A program made the translations under genes and the position numbers. The notes under the pieces were generated by a model, which did not search any database, had not been told where the DNA came from, and worked only from the letters and a program-made list of their open reading frames with translations. From Coenobita brevimanus (Eukaryota > Arthropoda > Malacostraca > Decapoda > Coenobitidae), in NCBI GenBank assembly GCA_032717465.1, contig CM064664.1:5657173-5721172 (forward strand): a stretch of DNA of 64,000 nucleotides, read 5' to 3'. Of this stretch, positions 52,127 through 63,818 are shown piece by piece (the first letter of the stretch is position 1; every line of letters begins with the position of its first letter).

Positions 52127-55100
52127 ATACACTACAGTCCCCGAAAGTCCCATTCCTCCTTCTACCTAATATTAGTTGGATTAATGTTCCATATAGTCAC
52201 TATAGTATGTGTGGTTACTTACGCAATTTAGTTTTACCCAGTTGTTAGTTACAATTAGTATAAATAATAATTGAGTTACAAATTGGCAGCAGAAAGAACA
52301 AAAATTTTAATACTCACATATTGGACTTGCTTCTAACAACCAATTCATTTAATTATAATGTGGAAATGAAGTCCCCACTCGGATCCTTGGATCATTGTCT
52401 GATTCAAGCCACCAGTTTAACACCTACCACACCCTCCTGCTCTGAACCTGTCGTGGTAACTAAATGGCACTACAACAGGGCAGACTGGGAGGGATTCCAA
52501 ATTTTTTTTTCATGGATGTTCCTTAGACCTTCTTTTTCTCCCAAGATGCAAATTCCACATCAGGCCACAAACAGGACTTCATTAAGATCGGCATGGAAAC
52601 ATTCATTCCCCATCATAGTTAAAGAAAAAGATGTAATTCTCCTAAATGGTTTGACCAGTAACAGAAAATAAAACAATAGCCTATAACACTTAAACAAGGA
52701 CCAAAACCAAAGAAGACTTTAACTATTATAGAAATATCAGGAACCATGCCAAAACTATCATTAATCGTTCTAAATCAAACTTTCTACATAAACACGCTAA
52801 CAAACTACTAAACAACCTAAATGATAACAAAATATTCTGGTCAACCCTTAATTTATTCAAAACTAACTTCCATTCCACCGTTACAGTCTCTCAGTGGAAA
52901 TCTAGAAAGTGACCCACGTGGAAAAGCCAACCTTCTTGTTGACATTTTTTTCAACAAACTCAACTCTAAATACTGAAAATCACAATATTCCTGTACTTGA
53001 TTTTGATTCCCCTCAAATACCGCCTTTCATGATTCAAACCAGATATGTACAAGCTGTGTTACAGAATCAGCAGACAAATCTACTGGTCCAGATGAAATTC
53101 CTTCAATAGTTCTTAAAAATTGCTCCTCAGCATTGGCTCCTGTATTGGCAAAATATTTCCACTTATGCATCCGTACCTCAAGTTTTCCAGCCTCCTGAAA
53201 AGAAGCAAATATCCATAATGTTCCTAAAAAGGGGGCAACTTCTGATCCATCTATCTATAGGCCAATTGCAATAACTTCCGTTCTCAGTAAAGTTTTTGAG
53301 ACACTGATTAACCCGTCACGTCCCAAGCACTTTCGCACCTCTGACACCCCCCAGTCCAGAGCATTTTTGGAAAAAATTTTTTTTGGCTAAAACCTCTGCT
53401 TTTGGTGAAAAACATCGAAAATTCATAGAGAAATAGCTCACGTGAAGTTTAAAATACTCGATACAGGTAGGAGTACCTCCTTACCTTACAGGGTTTTCTA
53501 TCAGGCTGGCTGCAAAGAAAACGAGTTCTATGGGAGGATAACTATTCCACACCACTCATAAACGGTATTTATTTATTTATTTGGTACGAATTTATATGTA
53601 GTACGAGAGTATATTGGTTTTCAAACAGTAATATAGGCATTATAAGCGTTGTTTCACTCACTAACATCACCATTCCTGACCTTTTGCCACATTACCTGAT
53701 CATCATTTCTGACTGTTTCTTCCTCTAATGCTATGTAAACTTTGTCCTCCACAGTGCCATCAATTGGGGAATCACTCTGGCCCTGAATGTCTTTATTGGC
53801 CAGGTCACTGGTAACAGGTGAATTGCCTAGACAAAGGGGAGGGAGGTTATGCGGTGTAAGGCATTGTACCTGCTTGGCATCTTGTAAAGGAATAGAGGAA
53901 GGAGTCCCGTGTATATGTACAAAAAATAACGCACGAAAATTGAAAATTCTGCAATTGCACGACGTACAGTACGTCATCGGGACTGGCAAATGCAAAATGT
54001 TGCAACGTACCCATACGTCAACAGGACGTCTCGGGTTAACAAACACATAGTCAAGCATCTAGATATCAATAAATTAATCAATGATTGGCAGTATGGATTT
54101 AAACAAGAACGTTCAACTGTAGACATTCTTTGCCTTCTTACCCATCAGATTAACAAAACAATAGACCAACACGGTGAAGCACACACAATAGCACTAGATA
54201 TTTCAAAAGTTTTTGACAGCGTATGGCACTGGGCCTTATTGTCTAAAATGTCACACAATAGCCTTAGTTCCTCTAATTTCTTCTCACCTTCATATCAGAA
54301 AAAATAGGGGTCATGGTAGATGGAATTTATACTCAGTTTCATTCCACAAATGCCGGTGTACCTCAGGGATCAGTTTTGGCTCCAACCCTCTTTCTCATTC
54401 ATATAAATGACCTCCTATGTGTCACTCACAACCCAATGCACTCTTATGCTGATGACTTGACCCTTCATAGTTCTTTCACATTTAGTACCTCCTTTATACA
54501 ATTTTATATTATTAATTCTCAAATAAACACATCAATTTCTCTGAATCATGATCTTTCTAAAATTAGTCAATGGGGACAAACAAATCTGGTCTCATTTAAT
54601 GCTCAGAAAACTAAATACATTAATATCTCCAACACAAAGAATCCCTCAGACTCTCACATAATTTTAAATGATGTCAGTATTCCCATATCCACTACAATTG
54701 ATATCCTAGGTGTTACTCTAAACCCCAACCTAAGCTGGACAGCTTATGTTAAATCCCTTGCTAAAAATGCTTTTAAAAAATTGGGACTTATGTACAGAGT
54801 TCGTAAGTTCTTCACTGACGAGCATATGGCCACAATATACAAAAGTCATGTGTATTCTCAGATCGAATACTGTTCATCACTGTGGAGTGGATGTGGAGCA
54901 GTTGGCTTGAGGCATGTGGACAAAATTCAGTATAAAGCCATTAAATTAATCAATAATCCTGCCATTACGCAGGACCTTCGTCCATTATCAGTACGTAGAG
55001 ATGTTGCTTCTTTAGCATTATTTTATCTATATTTTTACCGTAAGTGCTTAAACAAACTGGCTTCAGTTGTGCCTCCCCTTCACATTTTCTCCCGAGATAC

Positions 55101-55375
55101 TCGGGCAGCTGGGACCACCCATGAACTCACACTCTCTCCCCCGCAATGCTCTGCTTATCAAAATTCATTTATCCCCAGAACTACTACTCTCTGGAATTCA
55201 CTTCCTGGGAGTTGCTTCCCACAAACATTTAATCCACTTCAATTTAAATTCAGTTGTTATAAATATTTTATGAATGGAGGATGCCTTTAGGCACATGGAC
55301 TTATTTTTATTTCCTTTTTTTTCCTTCCTCCATTCATTATCCATAAAAAAAGTTTCAAATATAAATAAAATTCGT
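52127..55375 (+). mobile_element. LINE family B, copy B2, interrupted by MITE P2
   Basis: Reads the end of an endonuclease (MDLLLTTNSFNYNVEMKS, LGSLDHCLIQAT, 52321), linker, RT fingers near 53260 (YRPIAITSVLSKVFETLI). After the MITE it resumes NKHIVKHLDINKLINDWQYG, EHTIALDISKVFDSVWHWAL near 54200 and 54313-55290 with VPQGSVLAPTLFLIHI, MHSYADDLTLHSSFTF (YADD intact) and SRNPSDSHIIL-type thumb. The C-terminal 325-codon frame is uninterrupted. A polyadenylation-like aataaa at about 55363 lies near the 3' end. B1 is a related diverged copy. Confidence 0.85.
53312..54035 (-). mobile_element. piggyBac-derived MITE, copy P2, nested in LINE B2
   Basis: TTAA at 53308-53311 and 54036-54039. Left end CCCGTCACGTCCCAAGCACT, right end inward CCCGAGACGTCCTGTTGACG. 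Removing it with one TTAA restores the RT frame from FETLI to NKHIVKH. Carries a minus-strand N-terminal transposase remnant (VTSDLANKDIQGQSDSPIDG, 53830-53700). Confidence 0.88.
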
Positions 55376-55736
55376 TGTCTTCATGTTTTCCATCCTTTCC
55401 CAGTCTGCATTTTTTATGGGGATGGCAGATCCTAACCATAGTTCTTTAACTTACTAAAAGTGAGGGGAATAATGAGGAAAGTTAAATTGAAACAAAATTA
55501 TCAATAGAGCTTTACGGCAATGAGTACCAGAAGGTCAGGTGACAAAGGCTCGGATTTTCGTCCGTGAAGGAAGCTCCATACCACCACTTCCTTATGGACA
55601 TCTTTTTCGATATGGTTGGTTACTTTATTGTCTACGTTATTTGTGCAGAGTAAGGCAAAATTGGCATGATTTACGCAACACAAAAAAGGACAGGAAGGTG
55701 TAAAAAAAATTAAATAAATATATCGCCGACGAAAAG
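55376..55736. other. no recognised feature
   Basis: Spacer between LINE B2 and the fold-back element. Confidence 0.4.
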
Positions 55737-56438
55737 GTACACCTAAAAGCACTAATTTCTCCCCCCTTGTAGCTGGAGTCGCAGCCAGTGAGCAACCAGG
55801 CGATTGAACACCCCACGTCCCTCTCCCCGACCCCAACCCCAGTGTAAACGTTGTTGAATAGATGTGGAACGGCTAAAGCTTGTGATGTTATAATGTGATG
55901 TGATTGTTTTTGCAGACAATCAAAACCAGTAGAGGTGGGTATATGAAGGCATTTAATGTATGTGCTATCAGTAACAAATAAGAAAGGCACGACAATGAAA
56001 GAAGACCTACAGTGTTGCGTCCTAATTATGTTACAATTATAGTATAGGGAACTACATCTGTTGAAAGATATGATGGCTATTATCATCCATTTCTTCTATC
56101 ACCTCCACCACCCTTCTCTCTGAGCTCCCGTCCCCACCAAACGTCTCTCCTACCCTCTCCTACCCTTTGTTAATCAACATAAACTAAGAGAATGATGAAA
56201 TGATGTGTCAGCTATTATAATAATTATCATACACCTCTGTATTAAGGACCAACAAATCAATAACATACAATATTTCGGTATACCTGCAAATTATTTCATC
56301 CTGCTGTAAGCTGTCACGTGACATACCCACTGCAAGTCGGACCTTGTATTACAAGGATATATGGCTGTTTATCGTTAACACAGGTTGTGTGGTGTTGGAC
56401 GTCCATTAATTCATGTTAAATTGGCAATTTAAGCCTTA

Positions 56439-56443
56439 CATTA
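56439..56443. repeat. solo LTR target duplication CATTA (left)
   Basis: Same CATTA at 58578-58582; the opposite arm of the fold-back shows the undisrupted sequence. Confidence 0.88.
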
Positions 56444-58577
56444 TAAAATGCGTGAGCTACAGCATAGTGCCCCCAGAAACTCTCGGACAGGTAACATGCG
56501 TGAGCTACAGCATAGTGCCCCAGGAAACTCACCGACACCCCCACCCGGTCCCCACGGAGTAGCCGCAGCCGAACTGCAGGATGTAGTGCAACAACGGCAC
56601 AAGTCAGCCCTGGCTGTGTGCCTCTATGACACTCAGCCTCCTCACCATCGCCCTAGCAGGAATTCAACACTACCTTCGGGGAGAGGTACCGCCGGATCAG
56701 ATCGGGGTGGAGCTGCCTATCCAGCTCCAAACAGCGCCCCTCAGGAGATGGCCGATAGCCGCTCCCGCCTTCAACAGGAGTGTGCCTATAGCCTCTCCAA
56801 AGGTGTCTTCTCCTTTGGGAAGGCTGATAGCCACCCGCCCCTCGTAAGGGAATCGGCGTCTCACCAACCTGAGGGTAATCAGGAGATGGCAGATACCCAC
56901 TCCCACCTTCGCCAGAAGGTGTTCTTCCAGGGACGGCCAATAGCCGCCCTACACCCCCTCCTGCAAGAGACGGCCGATAGCCGCTCCTCCCTCTGGCAGA
57001 AGGAGAAGGCCTGCGGCCGCTCCCACCTTCATCAGACGGCCGATCGCCCACTCCAAAGGTGCTGCCCCCGAGTCGGCTTATAGCCGCTCCTCCCTCCGGC
57101 AGAAGGAGACGGCCTGTGGCCGCTCCCGCCTTCGTCAGACGGCCGATAGCTGCTCCGAAGGTGTCCAGAGGCGTGCCGATTCCCCCACTCAGGCCACGGC
57201 CAATAGCCGGGCCCCACGGCCAGAGAGAGGTGAGAGCAGTGTTACTGCCCCAGCGTAAGATGAGTGCCCAGACTCCTGATGCAGAAGGACCCCAGCCTCC
57301 CCTACAGCCTCTGATCCCTACGCCTGGCCCTGGAGAAGACCCACCTGACGGACCCTGATTCAGGTCAGTGCTGCAGCCCCACCCTGACGGCACCCTTTTA
57401 CTCTGGGGGCCGCAGTCCTAGGGTACTCCAGGCCCTCCCCAGGACGCCCGGGTGAGATCTCCCCACGCCCCGACGGCGGAAGACCTCCACCTCCGGCCGA
57501 GACCTGAGCCAGAGATTTTTGGACCTGTTTGGCCCCAGCCCTGAGGGCCACACCCCTGTACCCAGCCCGGAGAATACGGTCCCCTTTGCCACCTGCAGCC
57601 CCAGATGAGAGAAGATGCCCCTGTGAGTCATCCTGTGCCCTCTCGGCACGCCCTCCCCTGGCGGTGCCCCTGTTCTGGCAGAATTGTCAACCGCGTGTCT
57701 CCCCGCCGCCCCCACCGTATAAGTGACTTATGTTAAGTGTGATGTTGCCCCAAAGTTAGTGTAACAGTGATACAGTGATTTAGTATATGTCGAATAACAG
57801 GGCAAGTGTTCAGGAGAAGATAGCAGGAGAATACGCGATATCACGGTGCGGATTAATAAGGACGAGTGCAGAGACTAAGTTCTTGTGAATCTGACTCACG
57901 AGTGACGCCCCTGTATAAAATCAGTAAGACTCCCAACACGAGAGATTCTCCTTAGTAAAATATCCAAACGTCCTTTGCTACCAGGAAGTATTGAAGAGAA
58001 AGTGTTAATAATACCCTCCTGCTTGTATTACCATAAACATAACGAGACTCTCAATGCCTTCCACCCTCCCTTAATAAATCTCCTCTCAGCAGTTGGTGCA
58101 TATGTAAAAACCTGGACTAGCAATATAATCAGTTATCAAAATCCCCCTGCTACCAGAAAATACCCAGTCAGAATCTGTAACATCAAAATCCACCTAATAT
58201 TACTATAACTATAATCAGACCCTCTGCGCGTCACCCCCCCCCCCGCGTAAGACCCACTACTACTCTCCCACATGCACCGCGACCCTGTGTTCGAAACCTG
58301 TGCACTAAATCTAGAGTGTTAGCATCAGTGTCTGTTACGCTAGTATCCTGTGAGATACTGATTATCTAGTTAAGATTTTATTATCCACCATATATTGTGT
58401 TGTACTATCTGCTGTTTTTGTCCTGTGTCTGTGGTAATATACGTGTAAAGGTTATTGCCTGTAGTTTTTGTGTCCTACCTCTCTTTATTGCACTAAGCCC
58501 CGGTCTCGAAGGAGGACCTCGCTACACGTTAGGTGTTCTAGGACCGAGGAGTCTGGCCTTTTTCACCTAGCATTACA
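56444..58577 (+). repeat. solo LTR of a related Gypsy family
   Basis: 2,134 bp, begins TAAAATGC and ends CCTAGCATTACA, as the sense-strand LTR of the 2.7-15.6-kb element. Shared internal landmarks: acagcatagtgccccc near the start (present twice as a short tandem repeat), the Ser-rich repeat ORF, LFGPSPEG coding stretch, a C-run near 58234, ttattgcactaagccccggt with ctcgaagga near 58485. No internal gag-pol and 5-bp duplication either side, hence a solo LTR from recombination. Diverged enough to be another subfamily. Confidence 0.92.
56486..57608 (+). pseudogene. LTR-embedded Ser-rich repeat ORF, solo LTR copy
   Basis: First frame (56448-57083): MRELQHSAPGNSPTPPPGPH, GGAAYPAPNSAPQEMADSRS, then repeats LQETADSRSSLWQKEK. 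After frame changes the tail at 57471-57608 reads RRKTSTSGRDLSQRFLDLFG, PSPEGHTPVPS, PFATCSP, stop. The tail aligns without gaps to the LTR ORFs at 6879 and 14217; the differences I could score include about seven silent third-position changes. Broken by frameshift in the middle. Confidence 0.45.
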
Positions 58578-59632
58578 CATTATAAACACGAAAACTTTTT
58601 GTTCCTGTCATTACTGAATGAACGAAACGAATCAGGAATCGGCTCTGACGAACCACAAACTCTTCGCTCTAAAGAAAATATCCCGACCACTTGTTACTAC
58701 CATGACACAATGTCATTATGTATACAGCTGACCCACATTCAATAGTATAAATAATAATATTGTGCCACTGTTGTGACAAGAAGTCGAACCATTTTCGTTA
58801 AAGCAGAGAGTTTGTGGTTCGTCAGAGCCGATCCCTGATTCGTTCCTTTCATTCAATAATGACATTTAGGCCTTATGTGTTTATAATGTAATGCCTAAAT
58901 TGCCACGTTTATATGAATTAATGGGTGTCCAAAAACCACACAACCTGTGTTGACGAAAAACAACCGTATGTCCTTGTAACACAAGGCCCAACGTCCATTG
59001 GGTATGTCACGAAACAGCTTACAACAGGATGAAATAGTTGGCAGGTAACTCTAAGTATTGTTGTTATTGATTTGTTGGTGTTTAATACAGAAGTGTATGG
59101 TAATTTTGATATGATCAATACCTGATGGATAATTTCATCATTATCTTAGTTTATGTTGGTTAACAAAGGGTGAGAGTGGAGGACGAGAGGGTAAGAGAGA
59201 CGTTCGGTAGAGACAGAAACCCAGAGAGAAGGGTGGTGGAGGTGGGGGGGAGAATGGATGAGAAAAGACACTATATATTTCAACACATCTTGTCCACCAT
59301 GCTATACTCATTTGTGACATTACAGTAAAGGACATAAGTATATAGACAATAACAATACATTGTAGGTCTTTCATTTCATGCCTTTCTCATATGTTATGGA
59401 TAACTGCACACATTAAATACCTTTATATACTTACCCCTACTAGTTTTGATTGTCTATAAAAACAATTATGTCACATTATAACATCACCAGCTTTGGCCGT
59501 TCCACATCGGCTCAACAACGTTTCGATTGGGGTTGGGATCGGGGAGGGAGGTGTGGGGTGTTCGATCTCCTGGTTGCTCACTGGCCACGACTCCGGCTAC
59601 AAGGAGGGAGAAATTAGTGCTTTCAGGTGTAC

Positions 59633-59725
59633 TATAGAGCATCCTCGACCAACAAGAGTACGCGACACAGCTTTTGGTAATGATTATTATACAGTCTCCT
59701 TCACCAACCTGTCTCTGCCAGGTCC
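59633..59725. other. short spacer
   Basis: Between fold-back arm and piggyBac; ends in TTAA. Confidence 0.4.
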
Positions 59726-59981
59726 TTAACCCGCTCTGTCCCGTCGATGTATGGATACGTTGCAACATTATCTAACACTCAGTCCCGAGGACGTACTGGT
59801 ATGTCGTGCAATTGCAAGGTTCATAATTTTCACAGTTTTAAATTTCACACTTGATTTCTGGTATGTAGGGTCGCTCGACCATCCCCTACCTGCCACCAGG
59901 CAGGGACACTTGGCGACCCCGCACGACAAGCACTCCCCCTCGGCTCGGTCACTCACCTGTTAGCAATGGTCCTGCTCAGAC

Positions 59982-62543
59982 ATGGCGCATAGAGGTCTCT
60001 CGGAGGAGGAAATCAAAGCCTCCCTGGATGCCTTCACTGGCGATAGTGATTCACCACTCGACGACGAGGTGGTGGAGAAAGATTATGTCCAACCAGAGCA
60101 GGAAGAAACTAGCAGCAGTGATGAGGAGGTCCCGTCCCCCAGGAAGCGGCGCTATGTAATGTAACGTGCTGTTAGAGAGGGCCAGCCTGCACTGAAGCAG
60201 CATGCAACCACCTCCAGGCAGCTCCTATGTGACATGGAGCCCGATTTCGAGGATGAGGACGGAGCCGTGGGACGTGCTGCCATGTGGTATGGCCATGAGG
60301 TAATAACTCATCGCGGCCCCGAGCGCACATCACGTCGTATAAGCAGGTTTGGGTCTAGTATTTTGTTTGGGGATGGCGGAGGTGGCGTGAAGGGAGTTGG
60401 GAGTGAAATTGAAAGTGCAGGGGCGAGTATAGAAAGTGAGTGTGGCGGGAATGAGTCATTGCTCTCCCGTGGTGGTGTGAGGCGGCGGAGCGTATCACGT
60501 GGGGCAGTGAGGGTGCGTGATGAATCACGTGGTGTGAGGATGGAGGGGGGAGGGGAGGAGGAACCACTCCCCAGCACGTCTTATGCTCCCAAATAATCCC
60601 AGACATGTGGGCCAGTGAGGGTGCGTGATGAATCACGTGGTGTAGTGATGGAGGGGGGAGTGAGGAGGAGCCACTCCCCAGGACGTCTTATGCTCCCCAA
60701 TACTCCCAGACCTCCTCCTCACAGCCCCCTGATGTTCCCCAAGCCCGTAAGAGTAAGGGAAAGGGTAAAGGTAAAGGCCGATGGAAGAGGAGTGCAAGTG
60801 GGGAAGCCTTCCGCACTCCTCCTCCCCAACCTCCCCCACCAGCATCTCCTCCCCACCCCAACAGCGACAATGGGGAAGACGTGGGTGAGGGTTATGTGTC
60901 TTAGGATTGGGAGGATGGCAGTGATTTTTCTCCCCTCATTCACCCCTTCACTGAGCAGCGGTGCGCTGGCTGCACGGCTCCAGGTATTCACCAAAATTCC
61001 ACCAGGCTGGATTTTTTTCCACCTGTTTTTCAGTGAGCGTTTTGTGGATCAAGTAGTGGACCAGAGAAACGGTTTCGCTACGAGCCAGCGCTGTGAGAGT
61101 GAAAGACTGGGCACAAGGAGCAGGCATTCAGTCATTTATGATTACCCTGTCTCCATTGCAGAAATGTTTTTATTTTTTGCCCTGGTCTTTTTGATGGGTA
61201 TTTTACGTAAAAACAGAATTCCTGCATACTGGACAAGGGACCCTATAATGTTCACACCAATATTTGGCCAAATCATGAGCCATAATAGATTTCAGCAAAT
61301 TCTAAGTCGCCTCTATTTTTATGATGCTGATGATCCTGCCAATGCTAATGACACAAATAAGATGAGGCAAATTAGGTTGGTTTTTGATTACCTATGTCAA
61401 ACATTCCGTTCCTCATTTTATCCCTATAGAGACCTTGCCATAGAAGAGAGTCTAGTGTTGTGGAGAGGCAATATTTCCTTTCGGCAGTACATACCCAGCA
61501 AAAGGCACCGTTTTGAGTTCAAGATCTTTGTCATGTGTGACTGTAGGACTGGTTATGTGGAAGACATAGTCTTGTACACCGGTGCACAGAGAGACATAAT
61601 AGAAGATCGGAGTATTGGACTGTCTGGAGCAGTAGTAAAGACAATGATTGAAGACTACCTTCATCGTGGTCACGTCTTTTACCTGGACAACTGGTGCACT
61701 AGACCTCTTCTCGCTCGTTATCTGCACCTGCATGACAGGGGAATCTGTGGTACCGTCAAGGTGAACTGGCGTCACATGGTCAAGGTGGGGCGGAAACTAG
61801 AAAAAAATGAGGTGATCTTCTTCCAGGCTAACAATATACTAGCAACAGTGTGGAACCACAACAGAGAAGTGAGCCTTTTGTCCACGGTTCACCGCCCCTT
61901 GGTGCACCGTACCGATTCCGTGGATTACCGCAGCGAGAGGAGGCACAATATCTGGAAACCTGAGTGTTTCCTTGATTACAACATCAACATGCGCCTGGTG
62001 GACCAGTCAGACTCCATGATATCCACTGTCGAGTGTCCCAGGACCACGATGAAGTGGTACAAGAAGCTCTTCTTTCACCTGCTAGATATATCTGTACTGA
62101 ATTGCCACCACCTGCACGCCATGACAACAGGAGTGCAGGAAACCTTTGAGGGGTTTGTCAGGGAGGTTACACGTGAGATGTTTGCATGGTATGAGATCAA
62201 GAGGCCCAAATACCGCACACTCACTGCCGCTATCACCCAAAGTCCCCTGAGATTACCCGCCCGCCATTTCCCAACTCCTATACCTCCACAGCCAAATAGA
62301 CCTAGGCCCCAACGTAGGTGTCACGTGTGCAGTAATTCCCATGTGAGACCCAACACTCAGAGAAAAGACACCCGGTATGAGTGCGCAGAGTGTGACGTGG
62401 GTCTCTGCATTCACCCCTGTTTTAGTGAGTACCACACCTTGCAGATTATTCTGATATGGTGTGAATGCGATATGACGCTCATACTCATGAAGAAATGCGA
62501 CAAAAAGACGCTCAGTGTAATTATAAGGCCCGTAGATCTGTAA
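59982..62543 (+). pseudogene. piggyBac transposase, N-terminal frames broken, first catalytic Asp replaced
   Basis: N-terminal frame 59982-60164 (MAHRGLSEEEIKASLDAFTG, SDSPLDDEVVEKDY) ends in a stop; 60234-60596 is a Gly/Ser/Arg-rich segment; 60615-62543 (642 codons) holds the DDE domain. Blocks: FFALVFLMGILRKNRIPAYW, then PYRDLAIEESLVLWRGN where the catalytic Asp (IDES in relatives and in piggyBac-1) is Glu at about residue 277; RQYIPSKRHRFEFKIFVMCD; VFYLDNWCTRPLL with Asp at about 358; FLDYNINMRLVDQSD with Asp at about 454. The C-terminal cysteine-rich domain (RRCHVCSNSH, YECAECDVGLCIHPCF) is kept. A 108-bp tandem duplication (60511 and 60619) lies at the frame junction. May instead be a spliced gene with introns where I call frame breaks. 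Confidence 0.85.
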
Positions 62544-62890
62544 ATAGTAGTATGGAAGTGGAAACGGGTGTATTATAAGTGGAAAATTATTATGTAAGTG
62601 TATGAATATTATCTAAGTGGAAACATACCTAGCGAGGGTATTTTGATGCGATCTTCAGATGCTCAGTGGAATAAATAAGGCCCGTAATTATGTAAATAGT
62701 TGTATAAAGTGGAAACGGGTGTAATATAAGTGGAAAATTAGTATGTAAGTGAATGAATTTTATCTAAGTGGAAACATACCTAGCGAGGGTATTTTGATGT
62801 GATATTCTGATGCTCAGGGGAATAAATAAGGCCCGTCAATATGTAAATAGTTTTATAGAGTGGAAACGGGTGTAGTGTAATTGGGGAAGT
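62523..62890 (+). repeat. 152-bp tandem repeat, about 2.4 copies
   Basis: Landmark aaggcccgt occurs at 62525, 62677 and 62828 (spacing 152, 151). Each unit holds gtggaaacgggtgta, ataagtggaaaattattatg and aagtggaaacatacctagcg. The first copy overlaps the end of the transposase frame, which may therefore have been extended. Confidence 0.88.
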
Positions 62891-63658
62891 ATATTGGGAG
62901 TGAAGAAATAAAGTAAAAGTTGCAACACGAGTGGTAGCAATTGTGCTTGCTATGTGACTATGAGCTAGCATTTCGCTAAATACCCTCGTTCTGAATGTAA
63001 ATAATTGAAAACATTTACATTGATTGAGGAAAGGTTCAATGTAAGAAATACAATACTATGGAAGTGAGAAAATAATATGGTATGTTGAGATAAGAGTCAT
63101 AGCGAGTGCACTGAGTAAGCAGATGTGCACTATAGTTATGCAACATGTCCTCGTAATGAATGAAAACAGCAGAAAACATTTACATACAGTAAAAAATGGT
63201 AATATGGCATTGAAACAGTATTATACAAATAGAAAAAATGATATGTGTAATGAAACAAGAAACTTAGCAACTAGCGTGTGACTGATATGACAAAAATAGC
63301 TAAGCTCGCGCGATGGAACAATGCCTATTTTTCTTATATATATACCATCGAAAACCATTATATTCTTATTGTGATTGTTTATTAGTTCAAAATCAATACA
63401 TATAGAGGTGTTCTTTGTTCATTCTCCCAAAATTACCTACCCTGGACAACGTGAGAGCCTCACACGTCAGAGACAGAATACGATACCTGGCGCGGGGGAC
63501 CTCACCTGTTCCGACCACTTATGGACCCCGGTAAGCCTTTTCTTGGTGGTTTTCCTTTGTTTTTCAACAAAAGCGGAGTTTTTACCCCCAAAAATTTTTC
63601 CAAAAAACCTCAGGATTGGGGGAGATTGGAGGTGAGAAATTGGTCGGGACGGGACAGG
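62891..63658 (+). other. 3' subterminal region of piggyBac-3
   Basis: AT-rich, no supported ORF; ends in the right ITR-like sequence. Confidence 0.5.
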
Positions 63659-63662
63659 TTAA

Positions 63663-63776
63663 GATGTACAGTTACATTCGTTAATACACCTACACTCATA
63701 TTTAGTTTCAGTGCACAATCCTATGAGTACATTTGAAGGATATATGTGGTAGGTATCGGGAGAGCACATGCCACTG

Positions 63777-63818
<42 letters not shown>

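Larger units (their letters stand above)
55737..59632. mobile_element. fold-back element: about 0.8-kb inverted arms, interrupted by a solo LTR
   Basis: Left arm 55737-56443 plus 58583-58680 and right arm about 58805-59632 are inverse copies at high identity. Landmarks: gtacacctaaaagcactaat (left) against attagtgctttcaggtgtac (right end); gtggaacggctaaagcttgt against the mirrored right sequence near 59490; aatcaataacatac and rc near 59080; gaacgaaacgaatcaggaat (58620) against attccctgattcgttc-type sequence (58835). The unpaired centre is about 130 bp near 58740. No transposase ORF. TSD not clear. Confidence 0.85.
59730..63658 (+). mobile_element. piggyBac-type DNA transposon (piggyBac-3)
   Basis: TTAA at 59726-59729 and 63659-63662. 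Ends CCCGCTCTGTCCCGTCGATG and, inward from the right, CCTGTCCCGTCCCGACCAAT: similar but imperfect. Transposase on the plus strand in three frames; long 3' part (62544-63658) with tandem repeats. Related by its ends and N-terminal protein to MITEs P1 and P2. Confidence 0.88.

Noticed and set aside
56653..57393. 246-codon minus-strand ORF in the solo LTR
   Set aside because: Antisense to the conserved LTR frame; open because the repeat lacks stops in most frames.
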